Assembly (NCBI RefSeq): GCF_018986735.1
Contig: NZ_CP065521.1
Coordinates: 434,001-498,000 of the forward strand
Length of the DNA stretch: 64,000 bases
Direction: 5' to 3'
From: Schaalia sp. 19OD2882
Lineage (GTDB): Bacteria; Actinomycetota; Actinomycetes; Actinomycetales; Actinomycetaceae
Shown here in pieces: positions 42,415 to 51,442 of the stretch. The first letter of the stretch is position 1, and the number at the start of each line of letters is the position of its first letter. The position numbers and the translations under genes were made by a program. Under the pieces are notes generated by a model that was given only the letters and a program-made list of their open reading frames with translations, was not told where the DNA came from and made no database searches.

Positions 42415-44006
42415 CACTTTCCTCCTTGACCGCAGCAGCCACAGGCTCCACCGCGCCCGGAAGCACCACGCCCACTCGGGGCAGAACCGGTCTTGTCACG
42501 TTCAGCCATCCACGCGCGGAAGGTCTGTCCCGGTGGGGCCGGCACGTCACGCGTGGCGGACCAGGCGGTCGCCGGCCACGGCAGGTTGACGAAACGCTGT
42601 CCTGGACCGGCCATGACGCGCGCCAGAGGCAGGACCTTGCCGGCCATGCCCATGCGCGAGCCTTTCGACATCGGCACCGACGCCGCCTTCATCGCCACGT
42701 CCCAGAAGCTCGGGATGCCGCCGCGCTGGGCCTCGACTGCGCGGTGACGCAGCTCGACCAGCACGTCCGGGATGTTGATCCGCATGGGACAGGCGTCGAA
42801 GCACGCATTGCACAGGGAGGAGGCGAATGGCAGCGAGGCCGCCGGGTCGTGGTGGTCGAAGGCGCCACGCAGTTGGGGAGTGAGGATCGCGCCGATCGGC
42901 CCGGGGTAGACGCTCTGGTAGGCGTGTCCGCCCACGTGCTCGTAGACCGGGCAGACATTCATGCAGGATCCGCAGCGGATGCAGTGCAGTGCCTGCCGTC
43001 CGATCGGGTCCGCCAGGACTTTCGAGCGCCCGTTGTCCAGCAGGATCAGGTGGAACTCCTGGGGTCCGTCCCCGGGGGTGACTCCCGTCCACAGCGAGGT
43101 GTAGGGGTTCATGCGCTCGCCGGTGGCGCTGCGCGGCAGCAACTGGGCGATGACCTCGAAGTCCTGGTAGGTGGGGACGATCTTCTCGATGCCGACGATG
43201 GACACCAGGGTCTCGGGCACGGTCAGACACATGCGGCCGTTGCCTTCGGATTCGACGACGACCAGCGTCCCGGACTCGGCGATCATCATGTTCGCCCCGG
43301 AGATCGCCACCTTGGCCGAAAGGAACTTCTTGCGCAGGTGCGCGCGGGCGGCCGCGGTGAGCACCGGCGGCTCGTCGCTGAGGTCCTCGGGTGCGTCCTC
43401 CATACGTGCCTTGAAGATGGCGCGCACTTCGGAGCGATTGCGGTGGATGGCGGGAACCACGATGTGGCTGGGCATGTCCTCGGAGAGCTGGACGATCATC
43501 TCGGCCAGGTCGGTCTCCCAGGCGTTGATGCCGCGCTCGGCGAAGTACTCGTTGAGGCCGATCTCCTGGGAGACCATGGACTTGACCTTGACCACTTCGG
43601 TGGCGCCCTTGAGCGCGGCGATGGAGTGGGCGATGCGGCACGCCTCTTCGCCGGTGGAGGCCCAGTGGACGTGTCCGCCCCGGGCGATGACATTGGCCTC
43701 CATCTGTTCGAGCAGCTCGGGCAGATGGCTCATGGCCCGGTTCTTGATGGCGGATCCGGCCAGGCGCAGCTGCTCCCAGTCGGGCATTTCGGCCACACGC
43801 ATGGCCCGCTTGTCGCGGATCGTGCGGGTGGCGTGGCCAAGGTTGCGGCGCATCTGCGTGTTGCGCAGGGTTCGCGCAGCGGCTGTGGGGAAGTTGTCGC
43901 CCCACTTCAGGGGGTCTTCAGGGGTGGGTACCGACGGCGCCCAGCCGCGGGGTCCTTCGGTGATGGTCGACGAGGTCGTCGTGTCATTGGTGGCCATTGT
44001 CGTCAT
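42414..44006 (-). CDS. lutB: Lactate utilisation iron-sulfur protein LutB
   Basis: Electron-transfer subunit of the L-lactate oxidising complex. It has 530 residues. The N-terminal LUD domain includes KSMVSQEIGLNEYFAERGINAWETDLAE and SGANMMIAESGTLVVVESEGNGR. Two [4Fe-4S] motifs follow: CIRCGSCMNVCPVY (about 330) and CNACFDACPM. The C-terminal DUF3390-like tail ends in a Gly/Cys-rich GRGGACGCCGQGGK. The ATG at 44006 overlaps the lutA stop by ATGA. The operon order lutA-lutB-lutC is the standard one. Confidence 0.93.
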   Translation of the reverse strand: MTTMATNDTTTSSTITEGPRGWAPSVPTPEDPLKWGDNFPTAAARTLRNTQMRRNLGHATRTIRDKRAMRVAEMPDWEQLRLAGSAIKNRAMSHLPELLEQMEANVIARGGHVHWASTGEEACRIAHSIAALKGATEVVKVKSMVSQEIGLNEYFAERGINAWETDLAEMIVQLSEDMPSHIVVPAIHRNRSEVRAIFKARMEDAPEDLSDEPPVLTAAARAHLRKKFLSAKVAISGANMMIAESGTLVVVESEGNGRMCLTVPETLVSIVGIEKIVPTYQDFEVIAQLLPRSATGERMNPYTSLWTGVTPGDGPQEFHLILLDNGRSKVLADPIGRQALHCIRCGSCMNVCPVYEHVGGHAYQSVYPGPIGAILTPQLRGAFDHHDPAASLPFASSLCNACFDACPMRINIPDVLVELRHRAVEAQRGGIPSFWDVAMKAASVPMSKGSRMGMAGKVLPLARVMAGPGQRFVNLPWPATAWSATRDVPAPPGQTFRAWMAERDKTGSAPSGRGASGRGGACGCCGQGGK

Positions 44007-44791
44007 GCCCCCAGTCGCGTCGTGGTGGTGGGTGCTTCCCAAGGTTCGTCTCGGGTGCCGGCGAGGATTTCCGCGAGGTGCATGGCGCGCACACCCGCGC
44101 GGGCCCGTGAGAGTCCGCCCGCGATGTGCATGAGGCAGGAATAGTCACCGGCGGTGAGGATCTCGGCCTTGGTCGACAAGACGTTCGCCATCTTGTCGGT
44201 GAGCATCGCCGAGGAGGTCTCGTGGTTCTTCACGGAGAAGGTGCCGCCGAAGCCGCAACAGGACTCGGCTTCGGGCAGGTCGACCAGGTCGATGGCCTCC
44301 ACCGCCTGGAGCAGACGCCGGGGCTTGTCGCCCACGCGGGCAATGCGCAGGGAGTGGCAGGTCGGGTGGTAGGTGACCCGGTGGGGGAAGTAGGCGCCCA
44401 CGTCGGTGATTCCCATGAGGTCGACCAGCAGTTCGGACAGGTCGAAGGTGTGTTCGGCAATGAGCGCCGCACGTCGCGCCATTCCGGGCATTCCCTGCGC
44501 TTTGGCGACCATTTCCTGCTGGTGGCGAAGGGATCCGGTGCATGAACCGGAGGGCACCACGATCGCGTCCCATTCGCCGTCGAGCACCGGCTCGAAGGTC
44601 TTCACGTGGTTCTTCACCAGCGGGATGGCCTCGGGGAAGTACCCCGTGTTGACGTGCATCTGTGCGCAGCATCCCTGCGAGTCGGGGAAGACGACCTCGT
44701 GACCAAGGCGTTCGAGCAGGTGAACGGTGGCCATCGGCGCTTGCGGGAACATGGTGTCCCCGATGCAGGTGGCGAACAGTGCGATTCTCAT
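44003..44791 (-). CDS. lutA: Lactate utilisation protein LutA, (Fe-S)-binding
   Basis: CCG-domain (cysteine-rich, GlpC/HdrB-like) subunit of the LutABC complex. It has 262 residues from ATG 44791 (GGAAGGA upstream). The two cysteine-rich repeats are SQGCCAQMHVNTG with later PSGSCTG, and YHPTCHSLRIARVGDKP with AESCCGFGGTFSVKN. MRIALFATCIGDTMFP is the usual N terminus. It is the first gene of the operon; the 240 bases upstream (44792-45031) hold no gene and must contain the promoter, but I see no clear operator. Confidence 0.92.
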   Translation of the reverse strand: MRIALFATCIGDTMFPQAPMATVHLLERLGHEVVFPDSQGCCAQMHVNTGYFPEAIPLVKNHVKTFEPVLDGEWDAIVVPSGSCTGSLRHQQEMVAKAQGMPGMARRAALIAEHTFDLSELLVDLMGITDVGAYFPHRVTYHPTCHSLRIARVGDKPRRLLQAVEAIDLVDLPEAESCCGFGGTFSVKNHETSSAMLTDKMANVLSTKAEILTAGDYSCLMHIAGGLSRARAGVRAMHLAEILAGTRDEPWEAPTTTTRLGA

Positions 44792-45031
44792 CGGCAGTTC
44801 CTTCCTGGGCGGCATTGCCCGCGCGGAGGCGGTTGCCTCAAACCTAGACCCGTGGCGCCGTCGGGGCAGGTCGGCAAGCAATCTCAAGGTCTTGGGAGGG
44901 TGGCTGACACACGGATTCCGGATCGTCCAAGTTGCAAAATACGGGTTGGGCGGACCCGAGGGCCTCCAGGGCGGGGACGAAGGCGGGTCCGCGGCGCGCA
45001 ATCGACACTGCGTCGAGCACCCGGGCGCGCC

Positions 45032-45553
45032 TCAGTTCCGGGTGAGGTCCATGAGCATGCGCGTGTTGCCCAATGTGTTGGGTTTGTAGGCCGCCAGGTC
45101 GAGGAATTCCTTCACACCGTCGTCGTGGGAGCGCAACATCTGCGCGTACACGTCCTGGCCCACAGGGGTCCCTTCGATGACCTCGAATCCGTGGCGGGCG
45201 AAGAAGTCGACCTCGAAGGTGAGGCAGAAGACCCTTTGGAGTTCCAGTTGGCGGGCCCGGGCCAGCAGGGAGGTGAGCAGCCTGTGTCCCAGGCCCGAGT
45301 GCAGGTGGTCGGGGGTCACGGCAAGGGTTCGCACTTCGGCGATGTCGTCCCACATGACGTGCAGGGCACCGCAGCCGATGAGGCGTCCGGTGGTGGGTTC
45401 CACGGCGACCAGGAATTCCTGGATGTCCTCGAAGTAGTCGATGAGTTCCTTGGACACGAGGATGCGTCGCAATGCGTAGGGGTGGACCAGGTCCGCGATC
45501 GCCCGCGCATCCGCAGGTTTGGCGGGGCGGATCGACACGGTTTCGGTCATCAT
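45032..45553 (-). CDS. GNAT acetyltransferase, amino-acid N-acetyltransferase-like
   Basis: It has 173 residues. The GNAT fold has a V-x-x-x-HxGxG acetyl-CoA loop, here VTPDHLHSGLGHRLL. VSIRPAKPADARAIADLV opens the domain and FCLTFEVDFFARHGFEVIEG closes it. This pattern is close to the short actinobacterial N-acetylglutamate synthase (ArgA-like) group, so a role in arginine synthesis is possible. The ATG at 45553 overlaps the stop of the SorC-type regulator (ATGA). No other arginine genes are nearby, so the pairing with a sugar regulator is unexplained. Confidence 0.8.
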   Translation of the reverse strand: MMTETVSIRPAKPADARAIADLVHPYALRRILVSKELIDYFEDIQEFLVAVEPTTGRLIGCGALHVMWDDIAEVRTLAVTPDHLHSGLGHRLLTSLLARARQLELQRVFCLTFEVDFFARHGFEVIEGTPVGQDVYAQMLRSHDDGVKEFLDLAAYKPNTLGNTRMLMDLTRN

Positions 45554-46533
45554 CGTTCCATTGTGCGCGCGCTGGAGCCCTTGGTGGCGGCAAGGTCCAG
45601 CAGGGCGCGTGCGGCACCGTCGTCCAGGACGAGGTCGGTGACCACTCCTGCGCGCAGGGCCCCCAGCAGCGGCAGCGCCTTGGAGGCTCCGGCGACCACG
45701 CACACGCGGTGCGGGATCTTGCGCAGGATCTCGGTGGGCGGACCGGAGGCGCGGCTGTTGAGCTCCATGTCGGTGGACCCGTCCTTGCGGATGAGGACGG
45801 TGCACACGTCTCCGACGACTCCGTCCTCCTGGGCCTTGGCGATCTCCCCGGGCGCCAGGAAGCCGCCGGAGTACACGTGGGAGGGCAGGGCTGCGGACAG
45901 CGATCCCACTCCGAACAGGGCGATGTCGCAGGAGGCGATGGTGTCGAGGACGCGGCGGATGGCCCGTTCACGCCACATGGCCTCCTTCGTGGAGGCGTAG
46001 TCGAAGAAGGCGGGGACGGGGAAGTGGATGGTGCGGGCTCTGAAGGCGGCGGCTGCACGTGAAATGAGGGCGTCGGCGTACAGGACGCCGGATTCGGTTG
46101 CGGTGGCGGCTCCGTTGAGTTGGACCACGGAGGATCCGGGGAAGGGCACGTGGGGCAGACACAGGGTGACCTCGGTGGTCGTGTTTCCCCAGGCGATGCC
46201 CAGTGTGGTTCCCGGTTTCATGAGGTCGACCAGTCGTTGTGCGGCGACGAGGGCGACGTTGTGCAGTCGGTTGACTTCGGTGTGGATGCTGCTGACCGGG
46301 GTGACGTGGGTGGTGATGCCGAACATGTCGCTGATCCGGCCGGCCAGGGTCGAGTGCCTGCCGGGGGCGGGGGCCACGCGGATCGTCACCAGTCCGGTCT
46401 CGCGGGCGTATGCCAGCAGTCGGGAGACGGAGGACCGGGAGATGCTGAAGTGCTTGGCGATCGCCTCCATGGTCTGGCCCTGGAGGTAGTACATCGAGGC
46501 CGCTTCGTGGGCCTGTTCGTCACGCATGGTCAT
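45550..46533 (-). CDS. SorC/DeoR-type sugar-binding transcriptional regulator
   Basis: It has 327 residues from ATG 46533 (ATG 46527 also possible). The N-terminal HTH is YYLQGQTMEAIAKHFSISRSSVSRLLAYARETGLV. The C-terminal sugar-phosphate-binding domain has LGIAWGNTTTEV, VVQLNGA, DIALFGVGSL and a final VVAGASKALPLLGALRAGVVTDLVLDDGAARALL. It diverges from glpF with a 326-base gap holding repeated palindromes, so it most likely controls glycerol uptake in response to a phosphorylated three-carbon compound; that is inference from position. Confidence 0.88.
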   Translation of the reverse strand: MTMRDEQAHEAASMYYLQGQTMEAIAKHFSISRSSVSRLLAYARETGLVTIRVAPAPGRHSTLAGRISDMFGITTHVTPVSSIHTEVNRLHNVALVAAQRLVDLMKPGTTLGIAWGNTTTEVTLCLPHVPFPGSSVVQLNGAATATESGVLYADALISRAAAAFRARTIHFPVPAFFDYASTKEAMWRERAIRRVLDTIASCDIALFGVGSLSAALPSHVYSGGFLAPGEIAKAQEDGVVGDVCTVLIRKDGSTDMELNSRASGPPTEILRKIPHRVCVVAGASKALPLLGALRAGVVTDLVLDDGAARALLDLAATKGSSARTMER

Positions 46534-46859
46534 CACTTCGATTCTGACACGGGGCTGGTCGGGGTGCGCGTCGCAGGGTCCGGCATCGCCCGAACCCCGG
46601 GTGGTCAGAGGCCGTGCCGACGGGAAGCAGGCGCAGGTCACCGCTCAATGGTCATATGTTCAAGTGTCGCTGGGTCAACGTGCACGATCGCCCAATCGTC
46701 ATGACAACCGTCATGACGACGGGATACTGAATGCGCACGTCCCGCCCATTCGAGACGCATTTTCACCGGTCGCGCACGCGCCCGACGAGGCACCGCACGG
46801 TGCTCGAACCACCACATTCCTGATCCGACGCAATGATGCGTCGAGAAAGGCAGATCACA
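46534..46859. promoter_or_regulatory. Divergent glpF / SorC regulator control region with two GTCATGAC palindromes
   Basis: This is a 326-base gene-free region. Two perfect eight-base palindromes GTCATGAC at 46698-46705 and 46710-46717 are spaced 12 bases apart, about one helical turn, as expected for adjacent dimers of a SorC-type regulator. The part 46640-46730 is A/T-rich compared with the surroundings. Apart from this I see no RNA structure or gene. Confidence 0.5.
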
Positions 46860-47648
46860 GTGCTCGCAACACTTCTCCCCGCTGCCGCAGCTGAAGCGGC
46901 GCCGAGCCTGGGCCGGATCTTCATCTCCGAGTTCCTCGGAACCGCGATCCTCCTCCTGCTCGGTGGCGGCGTTGTCGCCACGCAGCTCCTGCCCAAGTCC
47001 AAGGGCAAGGGCGGCGGCTGGCTCATGATCAACTGGGGGTGGGGCCTGGCCGTCCTGGCCGGCGTCTACGTCGCCTACCCCACAGGTGGTCACCTCAACC
47101 CGGCCGTGACCATCGCCAAGGTGGTCGGCCACATGTTCAAGCCCGAGGTCGAACTTGCCACCGGCGTGGCCGTGACCGGAGCGAATGTCGCCATCTACAT
47201 CGTCGCCCAGTTCCTGGGAGCCTTCGTCGGCGCGATCCTGTGCTGGCTGACCTTCAAGAAGCACTTCGACGAGGACTGCGACCCGGCCCTCAAACTCGGA
47301 GTCTTCTCCACCGGACCCGAGATCCGCGCCTACGGATGGAACGTCGTCACCGAGGCCATCGGCACCGCCGTCCTCATCATCTGGATCTACGTCTCCGGCT
47401 ACACCGAAACCGCCGTCGGCCCGCTGGGTGTCGCCCTGATCATCGTCGTCATCGGCACCTCCCTGGGTGGCCCGACCGGATACGCCATCAACCCCGCGCG
47501 TGACCTCAGCCCCCGAATCGCCCACGCCATCCTGCCCATCAAGGGCAAGGGCGGTTCCGACTGGAGCTACTCGTGGGTCCCCGTCGTCGGCCCGATCCTC
47601 GGCGCCGTCCTGGGCACCGTCATCGTCTTCACCTCCGGCCTGGCCTGA
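46860..47648 (+). CDS. glpF: Glycerol uptake facilitator (aquaglyceroporin)
   Basis: Membrane channel for glycerol. It has 262 residues from GTG 46860, with GAGAAAGG upstream. Six membrane helices and the two half-helix signatures are present: GGHLNPAVT (NPA at 80-82) and GYAINPARDLSPR near 210. The Asp after NPAR is typical of glycerol channels rather than strict water channels. glpK follows after 98 bases, interrupted by a hairpin that may lower glpK expression. A KSKGKGGGW lysine/glycine loop lies after the first helix. Confidence 0.93.
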   Translation: MLATLLPAAAAEAAPSLGRIFISEFLGTAILLLLGGGVVATQLLPKSKGKGGGWLMINWGWGLAVLAGVYVAYPTGGHLNPAVTIAKVVGHMFKPEVELATGVAVTGANVAIYIVAQFLGAFVGAILCWLTFKKHFDEDCDPALKLGVFSTGPEIRAYGWNVVTEAIGTAVLIIWIYVSGYTETAVGPLGVALIIVVIGTSLGGPTGYAINPARDLSPRIAHAILPIKGKGGSDWSYSWVPVVGPILGAVLGTVIVFTSGLA

Positions 47649-47664
47649 GTCGCGTCCGTGCCTT

Positions 47665-47705
47665 GACGAGGACGGGACACGAGGGTCTCCTGCCCCGTCC
47701 TCGTC
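47665..47705 (+). terminator. Hairpin between glpF and glpK
   Basis: GACGAGGACGGG (47665-47676) pairs perfectly with CCCGTCCTCGTC (47694-47705) around a 17-base loop. It lies inside the operon and may be an attenuator or RNA stability element. Confidence 0.55.
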
Positions 47706-47746
47706 CCCACCTCACGAAGAAGTGAACAGAAGGGAAACACCGTCAC

Positions 47747-49273
47747 ATGTCTGAAGAGAAGTTCGTCCTGGCGATCGACCAGGGAACGACCTCCAGCCGC
47801 GCCATCGTCTTCAACCACTCGGGCGAGATCGTCTCGGTCGGCCAGAAGGAATTCACCCAGATCTTCCCGAATCCGGGCTGGGTGGAGCACGACCCCGTCG
47901 AAATCTGGGAGTCGGTCCGCTCGGTCGTCGCCGAAGCCCTCCAGAAGGCGGAGATCAACAAGGACCACCTGGCCGCCGTCGGCATCACGAACCAGCGTGA
48001 GACGACGATCGTCTGGGACAGGAACACCGGCGAGCCCGTGTACAACGCCCTCGTCTGGCAGGACGTGCGCACCGGTGACATCGCCCGTGAGATCGCCGCC
48101 GGCGACCCCCTGGGCACCGAGCGTTACCGCCAGATCACCGGCGAGAACATCTCCACCTACCCCTCGGCCACGAAGGTCAAGTGGATCCTCGACAATGTCG
48201 AGGGCGCCCGCGAGCGCGCCGAGGCCGGCGACCTGCTCTTCGGCACCCCCGACACGTGGGTCCTGTGGAACCTCACCGGCGGCGTCAACGGTGGCGTGCA
48301 CGCCACCGACGTCACCAACGCCTCGCGCACCCTGCTCATGGACGTGCGCACCCTGCAGTGGCGTGAGGACATCTGTGCCGACTTCGGCATCCCCATGTCG
48401 ATGCTGCCCGAGATCAAGTCCTCCTCCGAGATCTACGGCCACGGCCGCTCCAACGGTCTTCTGGCCGGCGTGCCGATCTCCGGCATCCTCGGCGACCAGC
48501 AGGCCGCGACCTTCGGCCAGGCCTGCTTCGAGGTGGGCATGGCGAAGAACACCTACGGCACCGGCTGCTTCACGCTGATGAACACCGGCGAGGAACCGGT
48601 CTTCTCCACCAACGGCCTGCTGACCACGGTGCTGTACAAGCTGGGTGACGAGAAGCCCGTGTACGCCCTTGAAGGTTCCGTGGCCGTTGCGGGCTCGCTG
48701 GTCCAGTGGCTGCGTGACAACCTGGGCATCATCGTCAAGTCCTCCGAGATCGGCGAGCTCGCCAGCACGGTCGAGGACAACGGTGGCGTGTACTTCGTCC
48801 CGGCTTTCTCCGGCCTGTTCGCCCCCTACTGGCGTGACGACGCCCGCGGCGCCATCGTGGGGCTGACCCGCTACGTGACCAAGGCGCACATCGCCCGAGC
48901 GGTGGAGGAGTCCACGGCCTTCCAGTCGGCAGAACTCATCGAGGCGATGAATGCCGACGCCGGTGTTCCGCTCAAGGAACTCAAGGTCGACGGCGGCATG
49001 ACGGTGGACGACCTGGTCATGCAGTTCCAGGCGGACATCTCCGGCGTGGACGTCATCCGCCCGGTCGTCGCCGAGACCACCGCTCTGGGCGTCGCCTACG
49101 CGGCGGGCATCGCGGTGGGCTTCTGGAACGGCACCGACGACGTCATCGCCAACTGGCAGGAGGACAAGCGCTGGACGCCGTCGATGGATCGCGCCGAACG
49201 CGACCGCACCTACCGCCTGTGGAAGAAGGCCGTGACGCGGACCTTCGACTGGGTGGACGAGGACGTCAAGTGA
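47747..49273 (+). CDS. glpK: Glycerol kinase
   Basis: Phosphorylates glycerol to glycerol-3-phosphate with ATP, trapping it in the cell. It has 508 residues of the FGGY family. The N-terminal phosphate-binding [14 protein letters not shown] is followed by [29 protein letters not shown] and [11 protein letters not shown]. The C-terminal FGGY signature region includes [18 protein letters not shown] and [25 protein letters not shown] lies before the ATG. A strong hairpin follows. No glycerol-3-phosphate dehydrogenase gene is in the window. Confidence 0.96.
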   Translation: MSEEKFVLAIDQGTTSSRAIVFNHSGEIVSVGQKEFTQIFPNPGWVEHDPVEIWESVRSVVAEALQKAEINKDHLAAVGITNQRETTIVWDRNTGEPVYNALVWQDVRTGDIAREIAAGDPLGTERYRQITGENISTYPSATKVKWILDNVEGARERAEAGDLLFGTPDTWVLWNLTGGVNGGVHATDVTNASRTLLMDVRTLQWREDICADFGIPMSMLPEIKSSSEIYGHGRSNGLLAGVPISGILGDQQAATFGQACFEVGMAKNTYGTGCFTLMNTGEEPVFSTNGLLTTVLYKLGDEKPVYALEGSVAVAGSLVQWLRDNLGIIVKSSEIGELASTVEDNGGVYFVPAFSGLFAPYWRDDARGAIVGLTRYVTKAHIARAVEESTAFQSAELIEAMNADAGVPLKELKVDGGMTVDDLVMQFQADISGVDVIRPVVAETTALGVAYAAGIAVGFWNGTDDVIANWQEDKRWTPSMDRAERDRTYRLWKKAVTRTFDWVDEDVK

Positions 49274-49299
49274 GCCCGTGAGGTCACCGCTTGGGTCGG

Positions 49300-49324
49300 G
49301 GGGAGGGGAATTCATCCCCTCCCC
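49300..49324 (+). terminator. Terminator after glpK
   Basis: GGGGAGGGG (49300-49308) and CCCCTCCCC (49316-49324) form a perfect nine-base stem with loop AATTCAT. Confidence 0.75.
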
Positions 49325-49363
49325 TTGCCCATGTCCGCAGCTTGGAGGACATAGCCTTGGGGT

Positions 49364-49936
49364 ATGGAAACGCCATATGGAGAAAAGACGTACCTGGTCA
49401 TCGACGGTGAGAACATCGACGCCACCTTGGGCCTGTCGGTCCTGGACCGCAGACCCGCCCCTGAGGAGCGCCCGCGCTGGGACCGCGTGATGGCTGCCGC
49501 CGCCCGTCAGTGGGGCAGCAGCGCCAAGGGATTGTTCTTCCTCAACGGTTCCTCGGGCTTCCTGCCCATGGGATTCGTGCAGGCGCTGACCGCGATGAAC
49601 TACGACGTGATCCCCCTGGCAGGCCCTGAGGACATGAAGGTCGTCGACGTGGGTGTGCAGCGGACCCTGGAGGCCATCGCCGAACTGGAGTCCGGGTCGG
49701 TCATCCTGGCCAGCCACGACGGCGACTTCGTCCCCCAGGTCGAGGCCCTGTTGGACGCTGGCCGCAACGTGGCCGTGATGGGCTTTCGCGAGTTCGTCTC
49801 CAGCCAATTGCAGGAACTCAAGGACAAGGGCCTGCAGATCCTCGACCTGGAGTACGACGTCGACGCCTTCCAGGTGAAGCTGCCACGCATCCACATCATC
49901 GACGTCGACGACTTCAACCCCTTCGACTACCTGTGA
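49364..49936 (+). CDS. NYN-domain (LabA/DUF88) family protein
   Basis: PIN-like ribonuclease fold. It has 190 residues: YLVIDGENIDATLG (9-22) with the first acidic metal ligand, KVVDVGVQRTLEAIAEL with a second, and ILASHDGDFVPQVEALLDAGRNVAVMGF with the SxDxDF core. The C terminus ends in IHIIDVDDFNPFDYL. In the family such proteins are thought to process RNA; the substrate is unknown. It is transcribed alone between glpK and the cold shock gene. Confidence 0.87.
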   Translation: METPYGEKTYLVIDGENIDATLGLSVLDRRPAPEERPRWDRVMAAAARQWGSSAKGLFFLNGSSGFLPMGFVQALTAMNYDVIPLAGPEDMKVVDVGVQRTLEAIAELESGSVILASHDGDFVPQVEALLDAGRNVAVMGFREFVSSQLQELKDKGLQILDLEYDVDAFQVKLPRIHIIDVDDFNPFDYL

Positions 49937-50082
49937 TCACCGCCTGAGGGGGTGGTCCGCCTGCCCCCTCATCCGCCACCGGGGCGGGGCGCCCTCGTCA
50001 CGAGGGCGGGCGACGCCCCGCTGGATGGCCCACTACACTGGGGGAACCGGCTTTTGGCCCCTCATGTGGAAAGGAGTGCACT

Positions 50083-50460
50083 GTGCCCACCGGAAGGGTG
50101 AAGTTCTTCGACGTGGATCGTGGCTTCGGTTTCATCGCCGGCGACGACGGTGCCCAAGTCTTCCTGCACGCCTCCGCCTTGCCCGCGGACGTGCCCAATC
50201 CCCGAAAGGGGGCCCGTGTCGAGTACGGAGTGGCTGACGGCCGCAAGGGTCCGCAGGCACTTTCGGTGCGTTTCCTGGCCGACTCGCCCTCCGTTGCTCG
50301 CAACCAGCGACGCAAACCCGAGGCGATGGTCCCCGTCATCGAGGACCTCATCAAGTTGCTCGACGCCTCCTCGCGTCCTCTGCGCGCCGGCAAGTACCCG
50401 GACAATGCGTCGAAGATAGCCAAGGTGCTCCGGGCCGTCGCCGAGGACTTCGATGCCTGA
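50083..50460 (+). CDS. Cold shock domain protein with C-terminal extension
   Basis: RNA/DNA-binding protein. It has 125 residues. The cold shock domain (1-65) carries RNP1-like RGFGFIAG (13-20) and RNP2-like VFLHASAL (26-33), and GRVKFFD begins the first strand. The alanine- and lysine-rich extension (70-125) is typical of the larger actinobacterial type. GGAAAGGAG lies before GTG 50083. The stop overlaps the start of the DUF3027 gene, a conserved pairing in actinobacteria. Confidence 0.9.
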   Translation: MPTGRVKFFDVDRGFGFIAGDDGAQVFLHASALPADVPNPRKGARVEYGVADGRKGPQALSVRFLADSPSVARNQRRKPEAMVPVIEDLIKLLDASSRPLRAGKYPDNASKIAKVLRAVAEDFDA

Positions 50461-51316
50461 GTCCTCGTCGATCCGCAAGGACGCGACCCTGGCCGGTGCG
50501 GTGGAGGTGGCCAGGCGGGCCGCCGAGCAGGTCGCGCGCCCCGGACACGTGGGAGAGCCCGTGGCATTCCGCATGGACGCCGAGCGATTGGGAACCCACC
50601 TCTTCGAGTGCACGGATCCCGGCTACGTCGGGTGGGCCTGGGCAGTGTCCTTGGCCCGCGTGCCGCGCGGACGTCAGGTCAGTGTGTGCGAGGTCGACCT
50701 GGTGCCCTCCGACGGTGCCTTGCTGGCGCCCGAATGGGTGCCGTGGGAGCAGCGCCTCCGACCCGGCGACTTCGGGCGTTCCGACCAGCTGCCCTACAAG
50801 GCCGTGGATGAGCGCCTGGACTCCGGCTTCGAGGACACCGGCGAGGACCCGGACCTGCCCGAGATCAAGGAGATGGGCCTGGGGCGGGCGCGAGTGCTGT
50901 CCGCGGAGGGCATCGAGCAGGCCGTCAACAGGTGGTACGGCTCCGAGCAGGGGCCGGGCGCCGGCCGGGTGCCGAAGCACACGTGCTCGACCTGCGGTTT
51001 CCTGATGAAGATGAGCGGCACCATACGAACCCTGTTCGGCGTGTGCGCCAACGAGTGGGCCCAGGATGACGGCCGCGTGGTCAGTTTGGACCACGCCTGT
51101 GGGGCGCATTCGGAGACCGACGCCCCCAAGCAGGGTTCGGAGTGGATCGTGCGTCCCTCGCGCATCGACGACGGGGCGATGGAGGCCGAGGCCCTTGACG
51201 CCTCCCACCCGGCCCCGGACGGCTCCGAGGGCCTTGCGGGTGCCGCCCACACGCAGGCCCCTCCGGAGGACGCACCGGAGGGGGCACGCGACCAGTCGGT
51301 CGCTTCGACCGACTGA
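50453..51316 (+). CDS. DUF3027 protein
   Basis: It has 287 residues, overlapping the cold shock gene by eight bases. The central region includes GYVGWAWAVSLARVPRGRQVSVCEVDLVPS and LLAPEWVPWEQRLRPGD, characteristic of DUF3027. It also has a CSTCGF knuckle at about 180 followed by CANEW and DHACG, so it may bind a metal through four cysteines/histidine. The C terminus is acidic and low complexity. Its molecular function is not known; its steady pairing with a cold shock protein suggests RNA-related work. Confidence 0.85.
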   Translation: MPESSSIRKDATLAGAVEVARRAAEQVARPGHVGEPVAFRMDAERLGTHLFECTDPGYVGWAWAVSLARVPRGRQVSVCEVDLVPSDGALLAPEWVPWEQRLRPGDFGRSDQLPYKAVDERLDSGFEDTGEDPDLPEIKEMGLGRARVLSAEGIEQAVNRWYGSEQGPGAGRVPKHTCSTCGFLMKMSGTIRTLFGVCANEWAQDDGRVVSLDHACGAHSETDAPKQGSEWIVRPSRIDDGAMEAEALDASHPAPDGSEGLAGAAHTQAPPEDAPEGARDQSVASTD

Positions 51317-51442
51317 GCCGCCGGGTGAGAGGGACACGACCGGCTCCTCACGCGGGCCCGCCTGGTGACCCGACCACAAGTTGTAGTGCCCACATGGTGC
51401 GCATTGTTGCGCCGAAGTGCTCGCCCAGCGCAGGATTTCGAG

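Noticed and set aside
42192..44144. Plus-strand frame of 650 codons opposite lutB and lutC
   Set aside because: Antisense to genes with iron-sulfur motifs and start-stop overlaps; no recognisable protein features.
51317..51442. Purine riboswitch before the NCS2 permease
   Set aside because: The conserved loop sequences of purine or 2'-dG/PRPP classes are not visible in this short leader.
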